Assembly (NCBI GenBank): GCA_965223085.1
Contig: OZ244981.1
Location: 4,464,001-4,528,000 of the forward strand
Direction: 5' to 3'
DNA length: 64,000 nucleotides
Source of the DNA: CBDCVO01 sp965223085
Lineage (GTDB): Bacteria; Pseudomonadota; Gammaproteobacteria; Ga0077536
Position 1 is the stretch's first letter. Each line of letters starts with the position of its first letter. A program made the position numbers and the translations under genes. The notes under the pieces were generated by a model that did no database searches, was not told the origin of the DNA, and worked only from the letters and a program-made list of their open reading frames with translations. Below are positions 44,670 through 52,776 of this stretch, in pieces.

Positions 44670-45438
44670 CACAATCACTCTGATGCGCTAGTGTACTAGC
44701 TGCACTACTATCGACTAATTGCGCGAATTCCGGCCAGCCTCCCGCGACTGTTGGATTTTTCTCGAGCACCTTTTCTCGGGTTAGCTTGTAGTTGGTGCTG
44801 TCCCGGCTGCTTTGATAAATCTTAAACAACAATTCTCTAATGTCATCGCGGGCTGGGCTCGCGACTACGGCTAGCTCAAGTACTTGCCTCGCCTCAAGAA
44901 ACTGGCCGTGGTCGAGGTATTCGTTGGCCTCTTCTAAAGGACCGTGCGAAATATCTTGGCCGGTCGTCTTCTTGCTAACGATGACGTTGCCGCTCACATG
45001 TTCATCTTTGCTCAAAATGGAATACGCTGTCCTCGTTGTTTTTGCCACACTGACGTCATGTGACCAAGAATCGAGTTTTCGCCGATCTTCGGACTTTAGC
45101 ATCGGCCTCACATAGGCGGTAAGTTGGCGCAATAGATCGCGTCCTTTGTTGTCGAGTGCGATAATGAGATCTTGCATTGCGCCCAACATTTCTTCGTCGC
45201 GGGAATCACCATCATTCTTGCGCAACAGATTGATGCGTTGAACATGCGCTAGGAGGTTAGTGGGCCGTGAAATTATTTCCACCAGCAGATTATGATAGTA
45301 GTGTGCTGTCCAATGATTTGCGGGGAACTCGGGGTTCGTTGTAGTGATATCGCAAAACCCTGCGGGGTAAGGCGTATCAAACCAAATATCAACACCTGTA
45401 TCGCTGCTATGTCTCGTAACGATTGGTTTAGTTGCCAT
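44659..45438 (-). CDS. Unknown protein with TPR/FimV-like C-terminus
   Basis: A 259-residue cytosolic protein. The N-terminal half (DIWFDTPYPAGFCDI to LRQLTAYVRPML) is not recognised. The C-terminal half has a helical repeat resembling TPR/FimV C-terminal domains (EANEYLDHGQFLEARQVLEL, RDDIRELLFKIYQSSRD). It is first of a two-gene operon with the pseudo-receiver protein. AT-richer composition matches the whole 38.5-45.4 kb island. Confidence 0.65.
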   Translation of the reverse strand: MATKPIVTRHSSDTGVDIWFDTPYPAGFCDITTTNPEFPANHWTAHYYHNLLVEIISRPTNLLAHVQRINLLRKNDGDSRDEEMLGAMQDLIIALDNKGRDLLRQLTAYVRPMLKSEDRRKLDSWSHDVSVAKTTRTAYSILSKDEHVSGNVIVSKKTTGQDISHGPLEEANEYLDHGQFLEARQVLELAVVASPARDDIRELLFKIYQSSRDSTNYKLTREKVLEKNPTVAGGWPEFAQLVDSSAASTLAHQSDCDGV

Positions 45439-46097
45439 AATGACGTGCCATTCAAGTATTTTTTGATATTGCGCTATGCAAGCCTTCGCTCACTTCGATG
45501 AGATTGCACCCGATTGCAGCCATAACTGGAGCAGGCGCTGATTACATCAAGGGTGTTGTAAAGCTTCTGTCGTAATTGCGCTAACATCGCTAACCACTGT
45601 CGTTCAATTTTGGAATTACCTTGATCGACCATTTCTGATTAATGCATAAAGATACTGTTAACAAAGGCAAACAAGAAAACTGCAACTGCAAAGTGTGGCC
45701 CATGGTAAAGCACCGATTGCGAAACGTCGTGCCGACCGCATAGCTATTCTGCAACACATTACCCGTGGGGAACAAAATTCTGAATAACACCTTAATCGCC
45801 GCCCATTTCCTACCTTGTGACAGTTTGACTGATAACACTCGAGCGCGGGTATTCTTTAACATTAATCGGCCGCGCATCGTTGTTTCTGCATACCCACCTT
45901 TGGGAGCATCGCGCGCTGGAACCGCGCGGCAGCACGCCTCTGAGCGAGCATCGAGGTGGCTTAAGGACGTAATGGACTACGCTTTCGCTACCTCGCGCGG
46001 TTCTGCGATGCATGACGCCGGGATCATCTGTTCGGTCAACGTCTCGGTCGCCGCACCAAATTGATCTTCATACCTAGCCGCCTTGTGGAATCCCGGG
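45439..46097. other. Gap between the signalling island and IS debris
   Basis: 659 bases with scattered stops in all frames. It should include the promoter of the minus-strand operon starting at 45438. I see no gene, RNA or long repeat here. Confidence 0.4.
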
Positions 46098-46310
46098 TGT
46101 TAATCGGCGTGCAATATTGACCCCTGTTAGGGGGTGATCGGCGTCGAAAAAGGCCCTCCTCCGGCTTCGAAATATTCGAAGCGGGGCGTCCGTCCCCGAT
46201 CCCGTATCGCACCCGCTTTGATGGTCACCGCACTCAGATAGCTGTGGTGTCGAGGACGTGCTTGGTTCGCTTCGACCACAATCGATACAGCGTTGAGACG
46301 CGCAATAGCT
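46098..46310 (+). mobile_element. IS21-family remnant (terminal repeats and istA fragment)
   Basis: TGTTAATCGGCGTGCAATAT at 46098 followed by TTGACCCC, then GTGATCGGCGTCGAAAAA, matches the multiple terminal repeats of IS21-type elements. From about 46244 a plus-strand frame reads RTCLVRFDHNRYSVE, the C-terminal signature of IstA integrases. Almost all of istA and all of istB are missing, so only a deleted end remains. It abuts the 3' end of the broken EAL gene. Confidence 0.55.
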
Positions 46311-46365
46311 TAGCTTGGTTACGCGGTATGAGGCGTTCGAGATTTCTCGGTAGGCGCCAACCCGC

Positions 46366-48188
46366 TCAGCTTGGAGCAAGCTTTCTTGCGTCCACCAACA
46401 ACGGTGCCAAGTCATCTGCGGACATCGGGCGAGAAAAATAAAAACCTTGGTACAGATCGCAATGTGCTTTACGCAAGAATTCGAGCTGTTCCTCGTTTTC
46501 GACGCCTTCGGCAACCACGCGCAGATCGAATTCGTGAGCGAGGTAGATTACCGATGAGACCAACGCCTTGTCTTGGCGATTATGGGTGACACCGTTCATA
46601 AAGGAACGATCTATCTTGAGTTCGTGAAATGAAAATCGCTTCAGATAACTCAATGAAGAATAGCCCGCACCAAAATCGTCGATGGATGTTTTCGCGCCTA
46701 GGTCAGCGAGTTTCTGCAACATGTCGATGGCTAGCTCGGCGTCCTCGATCAACAAACTCTCGATCAGTTCCAAGGCCAGAAAACTCGCATCGATGCCGCT
46801 CTCCTTGAGCGTATGACAAATCAACTCCACTAGGTCACCGGCAAAAAATTGCCTAACCGACAAGTTAACGGAAATATCGAGAGCCAACCCCCGGCGCTGC
46901 CAACGCGCTAGTTGTGCACAGGATTCTCTGATTGCCCATGCACCCAGCGAGACGATCAAATCTGTTTCTTCAGCCAACGGGATGAATTTTCAGGACTAAC
47001 GAACTGACCATCCGGCTTTTGCCAGCGTATCAACGCTTCTACGCCGGTCATTTGGCCGCTGCAGACTTCCACCTTAGGTTGGAAGTAAAGAATCAGTTGA
47101 TCCTGCTCCTCTATTGCCCGTCGCAGCTCTGCCTCTTGACGCAGACGCTGGAGTGATTTTTCATTCATGTTCGGGGAAAAAAACTCGAACCGCCCACCTC
47201 CTAACTGGGAGGCCTGAGCGCTGGCACAAACCGCACACTTGATCAGTGCGGATGTGTCCTTAGCATCCACGGGAAAGCCCGCGATTCCGATGCTGGGCGT
47301 GACCTGCACCTCGGTCCCATCCGCATCGAAAACCTCATTCACTGCAGCGATAACCCGGCGCGCCGCCAAGGCCGCGCTCTCGGTATTCGCGACATTGGTG
47401 CACAAGATAGAAAATTCCGAACCGCTGAGGCGAAAGACGCCGCTCGTATCCAATTCTTCTACCGACATATGTCCGAAAAGATCGGATCCACGAATCATAG
47501 CATTAATGCGATCGGCGACTTGCTTGATCACATTGTCGCTGGTCTTGGGGCCCAGGGTTTCGTAGACGCGCTGCAGTTGCCCGAGATTAATGTGCAGAAT
47601 CGCGAGCTGGTTCGCATGGCGAGCCGCCTGTTTGATCGCCCAGCTCACCCGGTCGACGAATAAGCGACCGTTGAGCAAACCAGTCACGCTGTCGTAATAG
47701 GCCAACTGATCTTGATACGCCTTGGCGGCGAGGGTGTTGCGTACCCGCAGGGCCAGTTCACTGGGCTCGACCGGCTTGGCAAGAAAGTCGGTCGCCCCGA
47801 GATCCAGCGCCCGCGACTTCGCCGACGGATCTGAGGATGAAGTCAGAATAATCGCCAGTCAATGCGCCAACTCGGCGTGTGCGCGAATTTGTTGCAAAAT
47901 TTCAAAGCCGCTGACTTCGGGCATGACCAAATCGAGCGGCAGGATATCAAGACGACATTCCACGATCTCCTTGATGGCTCGGGTAGAGTCTTCAAGCAGT
48001 ACGAATTTCTGCTAGCCGGCCTCTTCGAGAAACGTCTGCACCACCTCCATGGTGATAAGTCCATCGTTCACCATCATGATGGTGGCACTGGTCAGGTCCG
48101 CAACATTCGCCGCATGCGGAACCGCGTTCGGGGCGTCCGAACCGGCTTCCTTCTGCGCCGCGACAACCTGTGTAAGGTGCGGTTTCAT
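46366..48188 (-). pseudogene. Broken REC-GGDEF-EAL response regulator
   Basis: From ATG 48188 one frame encodes a receiver domain, then GGDEF (YYDSVTGLLNGRLFVDR, FRLSGSEFSILC in place of GGDEF) and the start of EAL (LILYFQPKVEVCSGQMTGVE). It is interrupted by TAG (48014-48012, codon 59) and TGA (47861-47859, codon 110). Near 46975 a one-base loss shifts the frame, and the remaining EAL part (LELIESLLIEDAE, KTSIDDFGAGYSSL, RVVAEGVENEEQLEFL) runs to 46366. The intact gene would be a cyclic-di-GMP enzyme of about 600 residues; the GGDEF site is already degenerate (SGSEF). Three separate lesions show real decay. Confidence 0.85.
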
Positions 48189-48249
48189 CTTGTCATAGCC
48201 TCGTTACGATCTTCGTTTTTACGCGACACGCGAGGATGCCGGTGCGAGA

Positions 48250-48477
48250 TCACCTCATGTCCCCGGACTCGGCTGGCTCGGCGTCTGTCCCGGGAGCCTG
48301 GACCGCATCCACCAACTTCTTGAGCTGGTCGATCAGTGCGCGCATCGCCGTTCGGTCTGGTGTGGCTGCGGCCTCTTGCACCGCGCTCGCGGATTCCGTG
48401 AATTCATCAAATCCGACGGTGCCGCCGGCGTCTTTCAGCCAATGTGCCAGTTGACCTATGCTCTGTTTCGGCGCCAT
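48250..48477 (-). pseudogene. HPt-domain fragment
   Basis: From Met at 48477 about 75 residues encode the last helices of a histidine phosphotransfer domain, with the phosphorylatable His in QLAHWLKDAGGTVGFDEFT. The upstream frame (to 48627) is not protein-like, so the rest of the hybrid kinase is lost. It lies 62 bp upstream of the broken REC-GGDEF-EAL gene and was probably its phosphodonor locus. Confidence 0.6.
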
Positions 48478-48639
48478 ACCGCTGTTTCTACGACCCGATC
48501 GGCACACGCAGCCGAACTGGGGTGTCAGTACGACAACCCCCTGCCTGGAATCTATCGGCCTAGACGATAACGGTTTAAGAAAGAAGCAAGAGATGCGCCT
48601 ACGTACTCGCCCCTGAAAAACCGACATTCGCCATAAGTG

Positions 48640-48665
48640 CGCCCGCTTTTCCCTTTAGGCGGGCG
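48640..48665. terminator. Possible terminator hairpin downstream of the tryptophanase-like gene
   Basis: CGCCCGC (48640-48646) and GCGGGCG (48659-48665) form a 7-bp stem with a 12-nt loop. There is no proper T-run on either side, so termination strength is doubtful. Confidence 0.3.
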
Positions 48666-48791
48666 TTCGGTCTTCCTTGCCATCCCGAGACCGCCATTGC
48701 GACGCGACGGCGCGGTTCAGCGCCCAAGGGGATGACTTGGCGCCGTGCTAACGAATAAGCTTGCCGCGCGGATTGGAGATCTTGCTCGCGG

Positions 48792-50165
48792 CTATTTTAG
48801 TTTTAAACGGGCGGTGAAATGCCGCATCGACGCCGGCTCCCAGGTGATCGCTAAACCTTTCAGTTGGCTCGCACGGCCATGGATCTCGTCGAAGCACTCA
48901 ACGATATAGTCGGCGTGACTCTGGGTATAGACCCGCCGGGGCATGGCAAGGCGCACCAACTCCATTGCCGCCGGTCTTTCGCTGCCATCGGGTTGACGGC
49001 CGAACATTAATGAGCCGATTTCGGCACAGCGGATGCCACCCGTCAGATACAGCGCGATGCAAAGCGACTGCCCCGGATACTCCAAAGGTGGGATATGCGG
49101 CAACAGGGCCTTGGCATCGACATAGACGGCATGGCCCCCGGCGGGCTGCATCACCGGCACGCCGATCGCTCTCAGGCGTTCGGTGATGTACTCGGTCGTC
49201 CGAATGCGGTAGCGCAGATAGTCCTCATCCGTGATCTCGCTCAGACCGATGGCAATGCACTCCATGTCGCGACCGGACATGCCGCCGTAGGTCGGAAAAC
49301 CTTCGGTCATGATTAACCGCGCGCGGGCCTGCTGAGCCCAGTCGTCATCGTCTAACGCCAACCAGCCGCCGATGTTCGCAAATGCATCTTTCTTCGCGCT
49401 CATCGTCATACCATCGGCGTAGGAGAAGATCTCGCGGACGATGTCTCTGACCGACTTTTCGGCGTAGCCGTCCTCGCGCAACTTAATGAAGTAGGCATTC
49501 TCGGCGAACCGGCAACTATCGATGAACAAAGGCTTGCCAAATTTTTTGCACAAGGCTTTCGTATTACGGATGTTGGCCATCGAAACCGGCTGGCCACCGC
49601 CGGCGTTGTTCGTGATTGTCGTGACCACCAGTGGAATCTGAGCGCTTTTTTCCTCCAGCAGCGTTGCTAGCTTCTCGAGATCCATGTTGCCCTTGAAGGG
49701 GTGCCGGATGGCTGGATCCCTACCCTCGGGAATCACCAGGTCCAGGGCTTCGATGCCGGCGTTTTCAAAGTTGCCGCGCGTCGTGTCGAAATGGGTGTTG
49801 TTGGGGACAATCTGCGGGCCGTCCGACAACCCCGCCACGATGGCGCTGAGAATACCCTCAGCAGCCCGCCCCTGATGAGTTGGGAGAATGTGCCGGAACG
49901 GCATTAGGTCGCGCACGGCTGCCTCGAATCGGAAATAGGACTGCGAACCGGCGTAGGACTCATCCCCCGCCATCAGCGCGCCCCATTGCGCCGCACTCAT
50001 CGCGGAGGTACCGGAGTCAGTCAGCAGATCGATGAGAATATCCTCCGATCGTAGCGCGAACGGGTTGTAGCACGCCGTGCGGATCAATCGCTCCCGGTCT
50101 TCGCGGGAGGTCATACGGATCGGCTCGACGGCCTTGATTCGGAATGGTTCGATAATGGTTTTCAT
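48792..50165 (-). CDS. Tryptophanase / tyrosine phenol-lyase family beta-eliminating lyase
   Basis: A 457-residue PLP enzyme of full length. Landmarks: EPFRIKAVEPIRMTSREDRE, LLTDSGTSAMSAAQW, DESYAGSQSYF, THQGRAAEGIL, RFAENAYFIK and MSAKKDAFANIGG with the PLP Lys. LLPHIP and AEIGSLMFGRQPDGSE are closer to TnaA (indole + pyruvate + NH3 from Trp) than to tyrosine phenol-lyase, but the FDTTRGNFEN region is divergent, so the substrate is unproven. No tnaC-like leader peptide with a Trp codon was found upstream and no permease gene is adjacent. It is an intact gene between decayed neighbours. Confidence 0.85.
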   Translation of the reverse strand: MKTIIEPFRIKAVEPIRMTSREDRERLIRTACYNPFALRSEDILIDLLTDSGTSAMSAAQWGALMAGDESYAGSQSYFRFEAAVRDLMPFRHILPTHQGRAAEGILSAIVAGLSDGPQIVPNNTHFDTTRGNFENAGIEALDLVIPEGRDPAIRHPFKGNMDLEKLATLLEEKSAQIPLVVTTITNNAGGGQPVSMANIRNTKALCKKFGKPLFIDSCRFAENAYFIKLREDGYAEKSVRDIVREIFSYADGMTMSAKKDAFANIGGWLALDDDDWAQQARARLIMTEGFPTYGGMSGRDMECIAIGLSEITDEDYLRYRIRTTEYITERLRAIGVPVMQPAGGHAVYVDAKALLPHIPPLEYPGQSLCIALYLTGGIRCAEIGSLMFGRQPDGSERPAAMELVRLAMPRRVYTQSHADYIVECFDEIHGRASQLKGLAITWEPASMRHFTARLKLK

Positions 50166-50595
50166 GATGCTTGGCCGAGATCATGGCCGCGCCCAAGGAA
50201 CCGACAGCGTCGGCCGAGATGGCGTGCAATGGCGTTGATGGATAAACCCTGGTTTTTTAAAGGGACAGGCACTTCAGATACTATAGATGCGCTCTCAACA
50301 AGCCCTCCTAGCCCGTCGGACTTGGTCGATAGCGGATTATTACACGAAGACTAGGGTAAAGCTGTCCCGCATCAACAACCGTGGTCCTGGTGACACAATA
50401 ACCTGGGCTAAGACCCTTGTATCACCAACTTTTCTTAGCAAGTGCAAGCATTCTGCTTGCTCATTTTTATTCAGGCGCGCCAACAACAACGGCCCGGCCT
50501 TCTCATCCAGCGGATCTGTGACCGCCCCCTCGTCGCCAAAAACTACCGCCGCCAGCAGATAAAGCGTGTGTCCTATATCACCGTCGGCATCATTG
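50166..50595. other. Region upstream of the tryptophanase-like gene
   Basis: 430 bases. On the minus strand a frame from about 50640 to 50339 reads protein-like sequence (HTLYLLAAVVFGDEGAV, LARLNKNEQAECLHLLRKVG) without a good start codon. It may be a remnant of an unidentified gene. Promoter signals for the lyase gene were not identified. Confidence 0.3.
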
Positions 50596-50770
50596 TTAGA
50601 AGCTGATACCGTGTTTCGTTTTCCAACCGCGGCGGTTCGCTTCGCGAATCAAGGCGCGAAAAGCGGGTTTGTTTTTGCCGTCGACGGTACGCAAGCCCAA
50701 GGTCGCGAGAAAGTCGGTGAAACGCTCATCGCGTATTCCATAGTAGTTTGAAAACTCCGCGAGGGTGTTA
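50596..50770 (-). pseudogene. C-terminal fragment of an unidentified protein
   Basis: Minus-strand frame from about 50770 to TAA at 50598-50596 reads TLAEFSNYYGIRDERFTDFL, ATLGLRTVDGKNKPAFRALI and ends GWKTKHGISF. It has no start codon and is cut exactly at the inverted repeat beginning at 50773, so the element probably truncated it. Not recognised. Confidence 0.4.
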
Positions 50771-50772
50771 TA

Positions 50773-50958
50773 GGTGTCAGGTCTTGCCTTTTGCCCTGAA
50801 ATCCTACGATACGTGGTGTTGAAGCTGTAATCCCCTACGCGCGGACGTCGTTAACCGACCGGAAGCTTGGCAGCGGAGTGCCCGCCGGAAGATGGTCGCC
50901 GCGAGAATGCCGTCGGATTGAGCTGCTATCAATAGCGCAAAAGGCAAGACCTGACACC
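50773..50958. repeat. 186-bp element with 22-bp perfect terminal inverted repeats
   Basis: 50773-50794 (GGTGTCAGGTCTTGCCTTTT, then GC) is the exact reverse complement of 50937-50958. The inside has no coding capacity. The same end motif recurs at 52136-52156 and, imperfectly, at 52093-52110. The form is that of a miniature or REP-type mobile element. Confidence 0.7.
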
Positions 50959-51060
50959 TTCTCACATATCAAAAGTCGGGACGCGCCCCGCGACTTGCTT
51001 GTTGCACATCATTTAAGTTAGGCATAGGCTATAGCATATGCCATCGATGAGGCCGCGATA

Positions 51061-51303
51061 ATGATTGAACAAGATCGCATAGTGCGACTATTCCGCAACG
51101 GTCGCAACCAGGCGCTTCGCATCCCCCGCGAATTCGAGCTCGAGGGTGACGAGGCGATAGTACGCAAAGAGGGTGACCGTTTGATCGTTGAGCCGGTTCG
51201 AAAGGGACAGCTACTGAAATTGCTGAGTACCCTGGAACCGTTGGACGACGGATTCCCCGACGTCGATTCTGATCTGCAGGTACTCGACGACGTGGAGCTA
51301 TAG
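51061..51303 (+). CDS. vapB: VapB-type antitoxin
   Basis: An 80-residue protein with an N-terminal AbrB/SpoVT swapped-hairpin DNA-binding domain (VRLFRNGRNQALRIPREFEL) and an acidic C-terminal tail (DDGFPDVDSDLQVLDDVEL) suited to bind the toxin. GAGG lies 7 nt before the ATG. It is the usual antitoxin-first order, with the PIN-domain gene 2 nt downstream, and should autoregulate the pair. Confidence 0.88.
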   Translation: MIEQDRIVRLFRNGRNQALRIPREFELEGDEAIVRKEGDRLIVEPVRKGQLLKLLSTLEPLDDGFPDVDSDLQVLDDVEL

Positions 51304-51305
51304 AC

Positions 51306-51713
51306 TTGGCACTGCGATACCTGTTGGACACCAACATCGTTTCTGAGGTGGTTCGAAATCCTCAAGGGGGCGTCGCCGAACGCATAAATTCGATTGGCGA
51401 AACATCCGTCTGTACAAGCATTGTAGTTGCCGCAGAACTTCGATTCGGTGCACGAAAATCCGGATCTGAAAAACTGACTGAGCGCGTCGACCTTGTGCTC
51501 TCGGCACTGAATGTTTTGTCGCTGCAACCGCCCATCGACAAGCACTATGCCGCGATCCGGCACGCCCTGAAGATTCAGGGCGCGCCAATCGGCCCGAACG
51601 ACCTTTTGATCGCCGCGCACGCACTCGCACTCGACCTAATCATCGTGACTGCTAATACAAAAGAGTTTCGTCGTGTACCTGCGCTCGACGTAGAGAATTG
51701 GTTGCAAGCCTGA
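51306..51713 (+). CDS. vapC: VapC-type PIN-domain toxin ribonuclease
   Basis: A 135-residue PIN-domain RNase starting at TTG. Acidic metal-binding residues are visible: Asp in YLLDTNIVSE, Glu in VVAAELRFGA, Asp in GPNDLLIAAHAL, and the VTANTKEF segment (normally NxxEF). VapC toxins cleave tRNA or rRNA. All catalytic positions look intact, so the module should be functional despite lying among pseudogenes. Confidence 0.9.
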   Translation: MALRYLLDTNIVSEVVRNPQGGVAERINSIGETSVCTSIVVAAELRFGARKSGSEKLTERVDLVLSALNVLSLQPPIDKHYAAIRHALKIQGAPIGPNDLLIAAHALALDLIIVTANTKEFRRVPALDVENWLQA

Positions 51714-51877
51714 TCCAATTTATCCGGATACCGATGCTACGCATTATCGGAGGACCGTCATCGCCTATCGAACTACCGGCACCGCGTAGCTTCTTTAGGT
51801 GTGTTCTCGCCGAGCGCAAGAGCGAGGCAATCAATATGTAATCGTTTGTAATGCCCGATGAGAACTCTAACGAGTCA

Positions 51878-52042
51878 CTAGAAAACTTTCGGGTTCCGAC
51901 GTCTCACGTCGAAGTGATAGCGGGCATCAATCTTTGGCAGGAATCTTTGCGCACTCGCGGGTGAACGAAATCGAAGTATCTGCCGCTCCCGAACACACGT
52001 GCGGCGATGCGACGCTTCGATACGATTGTTGGCGTATTGCGT
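51878..52042 (-). mobile_element. IS6-family transposase C-terminal fragment
   Basis: The minus-strand frame reads YANNRIEASHRRTCVRERQI then LRFRSPASAQRFL, the conserved region following the last catalytic residue in IS6-type DDE transposases (NNRAE-SH-RERxMRRFKS pattern). The upstream domain and terminal repeats are absent. Only a fragment is left. Confidence 0.6.
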
Positions 52043-52092
52043 CGTATCGTGCGGCACATTCGGCATTTCCCCGCGATGGGCGAGGCGTGAAC

Positions 52093-52156
52093 GGGGTCGG
52101 GTCTTGCCATTCGAGCTCCTGGAAGATCGTAGAGGCAAAACGCAAGACCTGACACC
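52093..52156. repeat. Second inverted-repeat element, shortened
   Basis: The right end 52136-52156 (CAAAACGCAAGACCTGACAC then C) matches 50938-50958 with one change. The left end 52093-52110 is an imperfect reverse complement. The core is only about 25 bp, so this is a degraded or shorter copy of the element at 50773-50958. Confidence 0.55.
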
Positions 52157-52188
52157 TGCTCATTCCCTCACGATACCTGCAACTCTTT

Positions 52189-52755
52189 TTATTTTGTGTG
52201 ACAACTCGTGCAGATTCGGTTTTCCGTATCGTCAATACGGAGGATCGCAACAGTGATGGGGCCACTGGTGAAGCCGTGATGCGGATCGTGGCAGCTTCCG
52301 CATTCGACAAAGGGCTCGACTATAGCCAGATCGTTGTGCCGGCATACAGGATCGTATCCGTCTTCTCACGCGTTCCCGGAGCACCGGTGGAGCTGTCGAC
52401 CTACCCGATGGGATTACCATTCACGGTCGATTCGTAAGGTTTAACGACGTCAGAATCGCCAGGCGTCCCAGTGAAAAGACTCTCGGGGTCCGTACCCGGC
52501 ACACCACCCGCCGCGTACTGCATGCAGATCGGGTGATCATCGGTGAGATCTGGAGTGAGTCTCGGTACCGCCGTACCGAACATCGTGCCGATCGCGATGG
52601 GATCGACCTGCACGCCGCCTGTTGTGTAACCGCCCGTTCCCGGCAGGTCGCTCGCCTGCGCGCCATCGTGACATGACACGCAGGCGAGCGACGACGATTA
52701 CCGCGTCGGGAGGGACGTTGAACAAATCTCCGAGCGCGAGCATCGTGTCTTTCAT
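52189..52755 (-). pseudogene. Broken triheme (doubled-CXXCH) cytochrome c
   Basis: Read over several minus-strand frames this gives a multihaem cytochrome: an N-terminal piece from ATG 52755 with GGAGG upstream (KDTMLALGDLFNVPPDAVIV), then LACVSCHDGAQASDLPGTGG in a second frame. In a third come FVECGSCHDPHHGFTSGP and ENRICTSCHTK ending at TAA 52191-52189. Three CXXCH motifs and the SCHDPHHG signature fit doubled-CXXCH electron carriers. At least two frameshifts break it. No export signal remains, so the 5' end is probably also lost, and the ATG piece may be unrelated. Confidence 0.6.
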
Positions 52756-52776
52756 CGTCTCGAACCTCCGTAGCGG

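Noticed and set aside
50166..50340. TnaC-type leader peptide for the tryptophanase-like gene
   Set aside because: No short frame with Shine-Dalgarno and a Trp codon before a stop was found upstream.
52198..52437. Plus-strand 79-codon protein
   Set aside because: It lies opposite the CGSCH and CTSCH haem motifs of the broken cytochrome; shadow frame.
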